Of a stretch of DNA of 64,000 nucleotides, positions 30,398 to 42,300 are shown one piece after another. Every line of letters starts with the position of its first letter. Within the stretch, counting starts at the first letter, position 1. Location: the NCBI GenBank assembly GCA_000310025.1, contig FN649757.1, forward strand, positions 14,270 to 78,269, in the 5' to 3' direction. Source of the stretch: Ectocarpus siliculosus (taxonomy: Eukaryota > Sar > Phaeophyceae > Ectocarpales > Ectocarpaceae). The notes beneath the pieces were generated by a model, which had not been told where the DNA came from, made no database searches, and was given only the letters and a program-made list of their open reading frames with translations. The position numbers were made by a program, and so were the translations under genes.

Positions 30398-33300
30398 GTA
30401 AGACCGAGATCAAGATTTGATGTGGGAATCGACGTGCTTGGCGCGAAAATGAGTTGCAAATGAGTTGCAAGCTGATACACAGCAATGACATGCTGTAACT
30501 ACAGTAGTACCAACTACATTGCAATCGCGTTTGTGAGGATGAAATTTCAGTGCAGCTGCGCAGCAGCAACGCTGCAACACTTGGAGGATATCGCACCAAA
30601 CCAACACGGGAAGCCTAAAGTACCTTACATGATTTTCCAAGCTCCAACATACCGCATACAATATGTAGTTTAGACTACCACACCGAACAAAACGACTCTG
30701 TATAACGCAACCTCTGATGAGACACATGTCTCCCCGTTTTGAGTGTGCGGCTCAACTTTCTCACGGCATGTGGTGGAGGCAGAACATGAACTACAGTCGT
30801 ATGCATAGGGCAGGGTAACGAGCAGCCGAGTACTTGGCGGTAGTCCTCTATCTCTGCGATGCTGTGCAAGACACGCTGCTTCCAAGCAACCACACACACG
30901 CGGAGAATTCAGCGGGCATATGCATAGGTACGAATCCTCTGGTAAATATTCGAACGGATCTTCCAAGACTGATGGACCCGCTCCGCTGGAACAATGTCAA
31001 ATGATGAGACGGCAGAGGAATACCCACACAACACACCGCCGTGACAAGCAAGCTGTGTACTGTACAGCAGTACCGCCGAACGATCGCCACCTGAAAGCAC
31101 TGCCGGCAAGGGTGTTCACGAACGAAACAATCGCTTACGTAAGCCCCCGCCGGACGGTGAACTCCGAAAAGCTTCCATGAAAATCACCAACAAGATTCGA
31201 GCCGTTCGGTGAGCGTTTGTGACCCTCGGAGGGTCGTGTTCTGTTCTTCAACACTCCATAACTCCATCTCATAGCGTTTCTACGGTACCCGTGACGAAGA
31301 GTTTGTAGGTATGTAGGCACATGTAGTGTAGGCACGATCAAGAGGGTGCACCGTAAGTGACACAAGACAGCAAAATCACAGAATAAAGCACGCCCCTAAC
31401 ACATCTCTCCAGGAAAGCACACTCGGGGTGTGTTTCTCGGACTCAGAAAAAAACGCCAATTCAATTACAATTAATTACTAGCCTAAAACACTTAATATAT
31501 ATGGGGTGTTTGATTTAATTAATTGTTTTTGGGTTTGGGGAGTACATATTGGCCAATCTATCACACCGGTGACACAAGATAGCACACCCCCTTCATGTAC
31601 GCCGCAGTAAAAATCACACCCGTCGCCCCGGTGGTCTTGTGGGTAACCTCGCAGCCTGCTACGGGCCAGGTCATGGATTCGAGTCCCGACAGAGTGAGTT
31701 TGTTCTCGCTAATTAAATCCTGGTCTCCGTTGGAAGCTACGCGCTGCAAAGTGCGTTGTTAGAAAACTTGATCGACTTCACAATTCGCGACGGAAGGGAT
31801 TGCTGTACCATTCTCGCGATAAAAATGTCTCAGGCAGGAACCGCAGGAGGGGGTCCAACCCCCCCCTCCTATGTGACCCCGGTTGGGTCGTCTAGCTGGT
31901 GGAAGTGGAGAATAGGGGCCAGAGGGGCAGATGACAGAGTCCAATGATGGGAGAAAAAAAAAAAAATCACGGAGCCTCTCTATCACACCTGGTGGCTAGT
32001 GGCGGGTCGCACGAATGTGCACAGCCCGACGTCCAACACGCGAACAGAGGCACACAGCTACTGTAGTATGCACACAGACAAGGAAAACACGGGGGTGGAG
32101 GAGGTAGACAACCCCCTTTGAGACATCCCAGAGACATCCCTGCTGGAAGTGACGTCGCTCAGACGGTGCCATCAACGTCTGCGCCGGCGCCTCCACGGGC
32201 GAAAACATCTTTTTTCTCGAACCAACCCGCCGCCAAGCCAAACGATGAGACTGCATCAGCACCTGCCACCGCAATTGCTGCCGAAGCCCGCTCAACAGCG
32301 TCCGTCAAGGCCCGCACAATATATTCGGTTGAGGACCGGACAACAGAGTCTGCTGAGTCCCCCTTCATTTATCACACCTCTTCAAGGAATGGTGGAGCAG
32401 GAAAATATGTTATCATACCCCCTTTTTATCACCTCCTCCACTGATTGCGGGCTCCGTCAACGTGCACTTTATCATACCGGTCACATTAGTTTGCGCACCC
32501 ATCCCAGGAAAGCACACCCGGTGATAGGCGAATTTAACTCCAAAACCTTTTCACCAGGGTGTGCCTTCTTGTGTCACATGCGATATATGCAAGCGTGTGC
32601 ACCCGCAGAATGTACTCCCGTTGACAAAAGGCTGCTCCCCAAGGAAGGATGTTAGGCGTACTGCAGTAGAGGTCCCTGTTTAGTGCCGGTTGAATACAGT
32701 GCTGGTTTCACGTATGGTGTTGGTCAAATCTCAGCGCACAGCTAGAGCCCTCACCACGGTAGTGCCAGACCGGCGCTATTTTTGGATGCCCACTATAGTG
32801 CCGGTTCACGCACCCATACATCCCATGGCCCCGAGAAGCATTTGTTCTGCCTTCAGCTGACTGAAACTGACGTACCCATCATTTTCGTTTTCCAGCCGGC
32901 TAGAGCGGTAATACTAACAAACACACTAAGAGAGGGTCGCCAAAAAACAGTTGCAATATGCATATTGGCGATGAATGTGGTGGTGAAGAAAAAGAGGACG
33001 GTTAAAGCGCTCGGGAAGGAACCCGAGCAAAGCGGCAGCCTTGGCAGACACGTGCAACTTGCTACGTTCTGTTGCTACCGTTTTTGTCATTAATGCGGAG
33101 AGTAGCTTAGACGCCCCCGTGACGCCTCCTCACGACCCCGCAGATCTTGCCCTTTCGAAGAACTTTGTGTTATCAACCGAACCCTTGACACTAAATTATT
33201 TTCATTGGTCAGCCGGTTAGCGCGGTCAATGCCAGCTAAGACAACAAGCACTATAACAAACAAAAACGCACACACACGGGGTCGATTCTAATAAAAAGAT

Positions 33301-36300
33301 AAACGACACGGGGTCCCAGGTCATGGGCTTGGGCAACACTATAATTTCCTGTTTCCACTAGGACTGACGGCGTCGATTGGTCGGTCAGTCGGTTAGCGCG
33401 ATCGGTGATAATATTAACACATGCACTCACACAATTCCCCCCGCTCTCGATACATCGAAGGAACGCAAGGAAAAGTGAGATTTTCCTTCCTTTTCACCAT
33501 TATTTGGCACTAGTATGATTCACAAACATCACTACGTCCGCCAAAAATGCATCGCGTGCTTGGATGAGTGTGTGTCTCCCTTTCACTATTGAGAAAAGTG
33601 CTATTGAGCTGGCCCGGAATGGTTTGATCCGTGTGGGGCCAGTGCTATCACTCTGAGGTGATACTTTGTGATAGTCAATGTGAAGGGTTACGCCAAACTC
33701 AGGCGACTAACTTGTCTGTCCCACCCAGGTCTATATTATATTCTTCGAAATCGACAGGGTAGGATTCACACGTAACGTGACAAGATCTGCCCACGCCGCC
33801 CATGCATACATTCTATTGGGATGTAACCTTGTGACAGGTTGTATCCCTTGCAGTGGCCACTGTGTAGTAGCAGTGTACAGAGGCTAACAGAGTGACGGAA
33901 AAGAAAACTTGTGTTAGACCAGCCTAGATGGTGTGAATTGGGGCTAACTTGGCCGAAAGGTAAGGAAAGAGAAAGGGAGAGTCCTGATGCCAAGGGCTTT
34001 GATAGATGTAGGAAGAACGGAAAGAGTGGGAGAGTGAGAGAGTGAGGGGAGCGCGACGGGGGCGAGCCATCAATCCTTATCCCGGAAGAACGGCACATAC
34101 ATACGGGCTATTAGTCCAACCTGTAGCCACGTTACAAGACTATCTGTTAGGACAATGGTCCGATGTACACTTACTATGTTTAAAAGTTCCGTAGGTAGGT
34201 GTGCGCTATCCGATTACTGAATCGACATTCCGAAGACTATTCCCGTAATGTGCTTGGGGGTACTCCTATCGTGTAGAACAGTACAAAATTATTCTGAATG
34301 GAATTGAGACCCCGGTTTACGGGAACAAAATCTTGTCAATAAGTATTGATCTTGGCCAAGATCTGCTAGTTTCACGGTGTATGGGAGCAAAATCTTCCGA
34401 TATAGCTTGGCCAAGGTTTCTCGAGGCCCGAAATCTGCCCTTTCGAACAAATCTTGACCCAAGATCTGTCGAAACGAGCCTTCCGACAAATCTTGAGGCG
34501 GCGTAACAAATCTTGCCTGGGTGCGGCGCGATCACCGAAGGTCAGTCAACCTAGAATCGTCCATAACGTCATGAAACCTGCACGTGACACACTCGCAAGG
34601 GTCTCTAACGCACCCTGGTGGCGCCGACAGTGAACGAAAATGCCCAAGGCGCGCGAAAAAAATGCGTATTTGCCCTGGCTAGTTTCACGTGCGTCATCAC
34701 CAGTCTGTCGAGGGACCGTTCAAAGAGTACTTTATTGTGAAGTAGAAAAATAGAGGAGGAACGTTTTGCCAACACAGCTCTGTCGTGACGCTTCCATCTC
34801 TTCATCGAATCACCCCACACCCAATCCCTTTGCACCCGAGCCAGATCCGTGAGTGCAGATGACAGCGCCGGTGGTTTGACCTCGGTACGCCTGCTACATA
34901 GTGAGATACATGCACGGGTGTCATCGGCTTCGGGTTGATGCACTTTCTTGTCAGTTGGACTGCAATGAAACAATTTTGTTTCTCCGCTTGACATGAGCTC
35001 GTGGGCAATGGCTTCAATTTTGCACCCCAGGTAGGCGCCCATCGCTACTATCCACCCATAGTGCTGAAGCAATACAGCTGGGGGAGGGAAGCCCCTTCTA
35101 CAACTGCGTCATGGTCACTTTTCGCCACACCTTGGCATGTTCTGTGGACCAAGTGGCCGTTGTGCCTTTATCAACTTCAAGCAGAAGAGAGGAACAACTC
35201 GCCGCTTTTTCAACATTCAACATATTTCCCCCATAAATCGCGATACTGCAAATCTTGGGGAAGATAAATTGTGGGCACATCTTGGGTCAAATGCCAAGAT
35301 TTTTTTGCAAGATTCTGATTCCATAAAGAAGGTCCAACAATGTCGGCCGCCTCTTGGGGGTCTACAAGCCCAGATGACATTCACACACGGACGCTCCGTC
35401 ATTGGGTCCCAGATTGTGGCAGTTTGAAGCATTTGTGTTTTCAACCTCACTGAAGTATTTTCATTGGGTCAGGCCGTATACTAACGAAGTGCCAAGAATC
35501 ACAATCAAATCGAGATCTGAGTGGTGGAATATCTGCAACCTCCTGACGACGCCCTTTGATTGATGGAAGTTCCTCTGTCTGGGAAGAAGTCCCCGGGGGA
35601 TTTTCTTTATCAAAATCAAAATCAAAGAGGCAAGGAGTTCAAGACTTCGAAGGCTTGGAGCACCTGCCGCGAGGCCGCTGCAAAGCAAGTGTACGACACG
35701 ACCTGCTGTACACCGCTCATAGAAGGCCAATCGGCACCCTACCACCGACAGCATGGCCGTTATTTGTAGCCAGAAGACTCTGCTAGCCGGCAAGCCAAAA
35801 CCCGGGCCGGCTCATTGCGTGCTCGAGGAGGAAACGGCGATCGTAACAAGCGGTGAACGGACTGACGATCAGAACAAGACTGCGCGGCTTTTCGGGCTGT
35901 TCCGTGCAGGATAGGGTAGTTGCAACCTTTTGTCTCCACACCCAAGGCATCTAACCTCCCGTCGCGTGGCATTGCTGACGCTGTTGCTTCCTCCTTCGAA
36001 GAGTTATCGCTGAAAAACTACACAGTGAGCAGACATTCGGCGCGAACTTGAACTAACCGCTCTCTGACGTGCATATTTTAGGGTAAACCAAACCTTTTTT
36101 TTCCTATACGCACGATAACCCACGGTAGCAGACTTTCGGCTTGAAAGATGGAGCAGAGAGTTACCTCCCGCCGCGTGGCGTTGCTGTTGCTGTTGCTGTT
36201 GCTGTTGCTTCCTCCTTCGGAACGTTATCGGTGGATAACCAAACCCGTGGCGGCCCAAGACACCGAACTTGAAGTGACCGCCCGCAACTGTTGGCATTTT

Positions 36301-39300
36301 TGCTTCAACACAACCTTTTTTCCGGCGCATTCGGCACCTTACGGCGCCAAACCTTGGCATTGCCCAATAGCCTATGCTACCAGCTCCTTCCGGATACCAA
36401 TCTTGAGGAAACTCGTTAAATATTTGGCGAGATATCGGCTAACACCGCTTCTCTGCTGGCTCTTCCCCTGGCGCCAGGTCTTTTTGATTTTTTGCCTCAT
36501 CTTTCTCCTATCCTCGTTAACATACACGATCCTCTTTTTTCCGTTTTCCACGATCACGCACATTGATTTTGAGATTGTCCACATTCAGATTTGATTTTTG
36601 GCATTTGATTCATACACGGCCTTAGCCGGTTAGAGCAGCAGCCTCAGCGAAAATGCCTCAGCACATAACCCGGGGATCTCCGGTACATGTCCCTGGCTCA
36701 GCTGAAACGCATCCGCATAAAACCTGGGGATCTCGGAGTAAATGTCCCCGCCCCCTCCCCCGGGATCCAGATTTTCGATTTGTGGGCTTGTGCGTGTGGA
36801 AAACAAATCCGCATTTACCCATCCTTGCTGCCGCTGGCACAAAAGGACAACCAATGGTGGCGGACACGATTACTGTAGATGGAGCAATCGGGTAGCGCGG
36901 TGTGGAAAATCGCACAACAGTCCCAGCAGTTACATAGCCAGCCCATTTCTCGTCATCTCACCCGGTCTCATTTTTGTCGGGTGTTTCGCTAGCCTGCTGT
37001 GGAGGTGGGGTCCTTGGTTCGCTTCCCTCGTCCCGTACGGGCATGTCCCTATACTGTCCGATGGAGCACAAAATCTCTCATGTTGAGCCTCATGTGGCTA
37101 CTTCGTCAGCAGCGCCTCGATTTCGCTGTCAGCTGCTGCTGCTGCTGCGGCAACGACTCCCACATCCATCTTCACGGTTTCACCCATCATCGTCGTGAGA
37201 CTTTCAACAGCGAGAAGAGCGCATCGTCAAGTCTTCATCTTGTTGTGTTGCCGGAGAGCTGGCACCAGGTCTGCCTAAAACTATGCTTTCAGATACTGAC
37301 GGGATGGGCCACGGCGGGTGGGGTGAGTTTCTACGTATATACGAGACCAGCTGAGTGTCACCACCTCTGTTGCTCCTGTCTGGCAAAGCTGGCTTCAATG
37401 CGTTCGCCAGATCTTCGTTTTGTGTTCCGCCATTTCCTCGGGAGTAAGGTGTAAGCAACTCCTATGGTTCTTGGGGACAAAGGCCTGTGAAGCATAACCA
37501 TCTGCTGTCTGAGCACGAATAAACCGATGTCGTGAAGAATGCTGACAGTAATTTTCTCCCTCCTCACAGTGCAGCGGACAGTAAATCGGTGCTCTGTAGA
37601 CCTCGGTATGCGGGTCTCCCACACTTGCGGAACTTCTAATCATCTGCCCGGGAGTTGCCCATGGGCACAACATTCTGCCCATGGGCAGCCCATGGGCAGC
37701 CTACGTGCTGGCCACAAAAGTGTCCGTGGGAAATGCCCTTGGGCTACTATAGACCATGGGCAGCCCATGGCGGGCACTTCGTGGGCAGTTCATCCGTTGG
37801 CCATGGTTCATGGGCAGCCTATGGACCGTCAATGAATGACTTTCATCCAGCACCAGGGTACCCCAAAACAAAAGGTTTATCTGCTTTGCCAGGGGAAGCA
37901 CAACGGCGAAAAACGTGACCACAAAACCTAAACCCAACCCCAAGCCCAAACGACCCGTGCCAGGTTGGCGTTGGTGGCGAAGTTCTAGGTTGATATGCCG
38001 GTGGCTAACTTCTAGGTTGATATGACGGTGGCGAAGTACTAGGTTAAAGTGCCCGCGATGGGCAAAAGTGCCCACGGTGGGCACATCGTGGGCAGTTCAT
38101 GAGCACTCCGCGGGCAGTCCTTGAAGTGCCCATGAGTGGTTTGCCAAACCTCCCAGTGGTGTGGGAGATTGGGTCTCCCACAATTTCTACAGTTTTGCAC
38201 AACCGCCCATGGGACACCCATGGGCATCCCGTGGGCACTTTGTTGCCCATTGGGCACCCATGGCTGGCCCATGGGCATGCTCATGGGCTCAGTGAGTGCC
38301 CTTCAACCGGAGCATTGTACTCCTAAACAATAGATTATCTGCTCTGGAACGGGCAGTGTAAAGACAGTAACCGGAACACTACCCCCCGAGCCCACGCGGT
38401 ATGTGCTAGGTTGGCGCTGGTGGCGAAGTTCTAGGTTGACGTGCCCACGGTGGGCAGAAGTGCCCGCTGTGGGCCCTTCGTGGACAGTTCGTGATCACTC
38501 CATGGGCAGCCCTTGAAATGCCCTTGGGCGGTCAAACCTCCCAGTAGTGTGGGAGATTGGGGTATCCGGGCGGTCCATAATCAGGCGGAAATCAAACTTG
38601 GGTCGCGGATAAAGTTTTTTTTCCTCTTCGGATAAAGGCAAAAGTGGTCGCCCTTCGCGCTCCGCAGCTCATTATTAAACGGACTGAATTTGTCAGTCAG
38701 GTTCTTGGATTGTTGCCATCTAGTTTCATGTGAAATATGTGGTGTGGAGAACGCACCTGGTCAATCCTCTCTCGTGAGACGAAGAGAACGGATGATAGGA
38801 TTGTGTGTGAGAGAGAGGGCAGCTGCCTCGATGTACTGGTACCCGGAGTCGGCGTGTCCTCTCGCTCTTGGACTGCAATCTGATGTAAAACCCAGGTTGT
38901 TCTTGTAGATCTCGAACGGTCATGGCACGTCAGTCTGGGAGTAAATCCAAGGTGACATTCATCATGCAGCCGCTTCGTGTAGCAGCAGCCACACCCACAC
39001 AGGAATGCACTCCACGAAAGTGATAGGGCCACCGAGCATTATTGCGTGCCGAAGAAGTTTCAACGCGACAAGGGTGTGCATGGTCCCGATGGTATCGGCT
39101 TTCAAGCGGTAGATTGAATGGATAGGAAGCCATAATATGTTGATATCTCCAGCACCTGCCAAGCGCCAGCGACTCTCTTGCCTATTCTGCAGCTTCTTGC
39201 ATTACTTTACCGGTATTTGTCTTTCAGACCTTCGGCACAACTACTGCTTTGCTGCTCTTTTGCCCTTGCGATACGTGTGTACGATTGCAGGCGCTGTGTG

Positions 39301-42300
39301 AAGTCAGGCAGCCAGTGCACCTACAACAGGCGGCGGTGGCATCTCCCTCAACCACACCAGCAGGAACGACAGCCTCACCGACCTGATCACGATGGCAAGC
39401 ACGGTAGAGAGGCCCTGCTGGAATCCACACCACCCGGCGTACGCGAAACGTCTTGCATATTGCCCATGAAGAGGTACCATTAACTGGGTGCAAACGGTGA
39501 ACTGGTACCGTCTATGACGTTGATGCTTGCAGGCCCAACAAAAACACGGTGGTGCACTGATGCGTGACTCACGAAATCAGTGGGAAACGAAAACACGTGA
39601 CTTTTGGGTGGAATAGCGGACCACTTCACCCCTGAGCATTGACGGAAAGCGCGTGTAGCTCCTAGCATAGTGCATAAATATAAGGGGACGCTGCTTTTGT
39701 TCATGTCAGTGTTCCGTATCCTGTTGCTACATACAGGGTCAGGTTGAGTGCATCTCCGGCGACTGGTCTCGTGGGAATGGAGGAGAACGCATTCCTGAGC
39801 GACTTCTTCGGCTGCGTCGGTTTTCTTCCCCTAACCACCAAGAGGTATTGCATGGGTAATAGTAAACAGTAGGAGGGGAACGCTGCTTGGTTCTGTGCTG
39901 CCACTCGTGTGCACGGCGGTGCGCGTCGTGAAACTTGCATGCAAACAGCACAGCGTTGTCGCTTGCTGGTAGTTTATCTCGCCTGCCTCACACAATCATC
40001 CCATACGTGGAACCTGTACGATGACCTCGCTGTTCTGGCAGTCACATCCGCGAGACGATGGTGAAGATCATGAGATCCCCCGCCTCTCTTCAGCAGTCAG
40101 CGGTTGAGGCCGATTGCGACGACGAAAGATCTTACGATGCAATCGCACGAGGGGCGCATTGGATTCAGGCCTCGGAACGGAATCAGCTTCCTAGGGACCC
40201 GTCGACATGCACATTCTGGTGTGCAATTGCTCTGGGGGCGCTCGCCGAGGGCAGTCCTATCCAGTCGGTAAGAAGGTGGCGGCGTTTCCCTCTACCGATG
40301 GTGGAGAAAACGCTTGTCGATTGCCGAAGGGTGCAATCAGTTGTCACTTATTCTGTGTGCCATTGGAAACACCAACTGGTGTATATTGCTTTCTTGGACA
40401 GTTATCACGTTTGTTGATGCTGCAGACCTCTCCGTCTCATCGGCGATTTTCAAAAGGTGTACAAGTACTCTGAACTGGCACAAGAAGCTCTGGCTACGAG
40501 CGGTTCCGGTCCGGCAAACGTGGAGGTCGCAAAGTGAGTCACACTGGGCCAACAGATCACATGCTCCTGCCGTCAGCAAGCTTTTCGATTGGGCTGTGGG
40601 CGGCTCGTCGATCTAACTAAAGTCCTTGATCTGACGCTTTCGTTTGTGGGCAGGGTCGCACGGTTTGCCCCTTCACTAGAGAGTTGTGCTATTGGATGAA
40701 CTCACGCCAATCAATCATCCTTCTGGCTTGTTTGTTCGTGTCCAGGGCATGGGTGATTCTGGCTTACCTGTGCTGCTTCATGGAAGACATGGTGAGCCAT
40801 TGTCCCAGTCCCTGCCATTCATGTGGTTGTCCATCGCAGTTAACTCATGAAGTATCCGATTCCGTTTCTCTGTGTTGAGGCAGCCGGCGCGCATGGGCAA
40901 TTGCAACTGGTTTTCGTCCACGACGTTCCTGGAACACGTTGGAAATGGTCTGCTCCCGCTGACATTCTATTGTTTTCTTCCTCCGACGTGCTTCCGTCTG
41001 ACTGGTACGTTTGTCCTTAGGTGGGGTTTCAGGATTATTTGGCTCTTTCGGACGCCTTCGTGACGAGGTGTATTGAGCAAGGGTCCGCCGATATGCTTCC
41101 AGTGGTGAGGGGTTCAAATACAACACCCGCCTAGGGTTTCGAAAGTGACCGAGACACGAAGAACAGCCTCATCTGTGGTGTTCTATGCCGGTTCGCGTGC
41201 GGTGGACTCATGCAGACGACGTCAGTCTCATTTTGCGGCCGAAGGCATGACGTGAACCCAGTTCCCCAGACAATACTTGCACGACGGCGTTTAGACAAAA
41301 GTCCAACTTCTTCTCTTCTCTCCTTATGCTAGGATTGGATAATTCATTGTATGGCTGACTCCGATAGTATTCGACTTGTGCGTTTCTGCGCTTACCAGGG
41401 CTTCGCCGATATTGTTAAGCTCAAATATGCCGCCCTCTCTTCCTGCGGACAGCAGTGGCAGATGAAGTCGTACAGGTCCAAAGAGCAAGCTACCCCGCCG
41501 CAGGTGTGTGGTTGGTTTCATCGCAGAGCCGTCTAGCAGTTCGTCCTCCAGCCAGGGCTTTGTTCACCGGAACGGATGTGTGACGATAGAGTATTGCTTA
41601 CATTCTTCACTGAGCTACCGTCGGACAAGGCAGTCCACCTGGCAGGCAGCGTCTTTTGTCTCCACAAAAATACGCCTTTAGGACGACAAGCGGCCTGTGC
41701 ACCAATCTGAACTATCTCCCTGCCGACATCACAATTTCTCGCTGCCTTTTGATTCGTGCCCGGCCGCCGTTCTTGCTGACCCTTCAATCCCAGTTGAATG
41801 AAGCTTTGACGGAGGTCGAGCTTTATCAATATGTCGCTCAGTCGTACAGAGCGTATGAGCAAATTCTCCACGAAACAGTGACCAAGCAAAGCGCGACGGC
41901 GTGCGAAACTTCCTGCGAGGCCGCGCCTGATGGCAGATCAGATGGTGTCCGCGGGGCCGACCACGTTCTTCTGCCTCAGGAGGTGTCGGAAGCTATTGGA
42001 ACGGTGTTCGAGAGTGTGAGTGGTCTCAGCTTTGAGCCGCTTGAACAGGCAGTAGATGGGTGAGTCGAATAATGCAACATAAACGTATTTGGGTATACCG
42101 ACAATCTTTTGACATACGGTGAGAAAACATATGTCAACCGATATCAGGCAGTCACAAGAATGCTAAGGGCCCATTGGCGCTGCAATGGGCCGTTTCCTCG
42201 TTCTACTGGGCAACAACTTTCCATGTGCCCGTTGTTGTGTGTGTCACTCGTATCGACCTGCATGTCTAATTCGGACGCGGTGACTCTGGTGAGCAGACCA

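Larger units (their letters stand above)
33680..38940. mobile_element. Compound insertion of ~5.3 kb in intron 1 of gene C
   Basis: Alignment to intron 1 of gene B is good up to about 33680 and resumes at about 38945 at the sequence around CATTCATCATG. In B the two parts are adjacent (about 16870). The insert holds a cluster of CAAATCTTG motifs, a tandem duplication at 35950-36360, and a field of CCCATGGGC palindromes at 37650-38530. The last 220 bp also align with gene D (58200-58420), so that part may be ancestral. No transposase was recognised. Confidence 0.5.
30398..39290 (+). other. Intron 1 of gene C (8.9 kb)
   Basis: Ancestral intron sequence shared with gene B is recognisable at about 30430-30530, 32660-33680 and 38945-39290. 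The remainder is inserted repeats, described separately. The acceptor is ACGATTGCAG. No host exon was identified inside. Confidence 0.65.

Noticed and set aside
31618-31700. Functional tRNA gene on the plus strand
   Set aside because: It has internal promoter boxes but no convincing cloverleaf, and an A tail and flanking repeats follow; a SINE is the better reading.
37650-38575. CRISPR-like array
   Set aside because: Repeats are palindromes of variable spacing and sequence in a eukaryotic intron, with no regular repeat-spacer structure.
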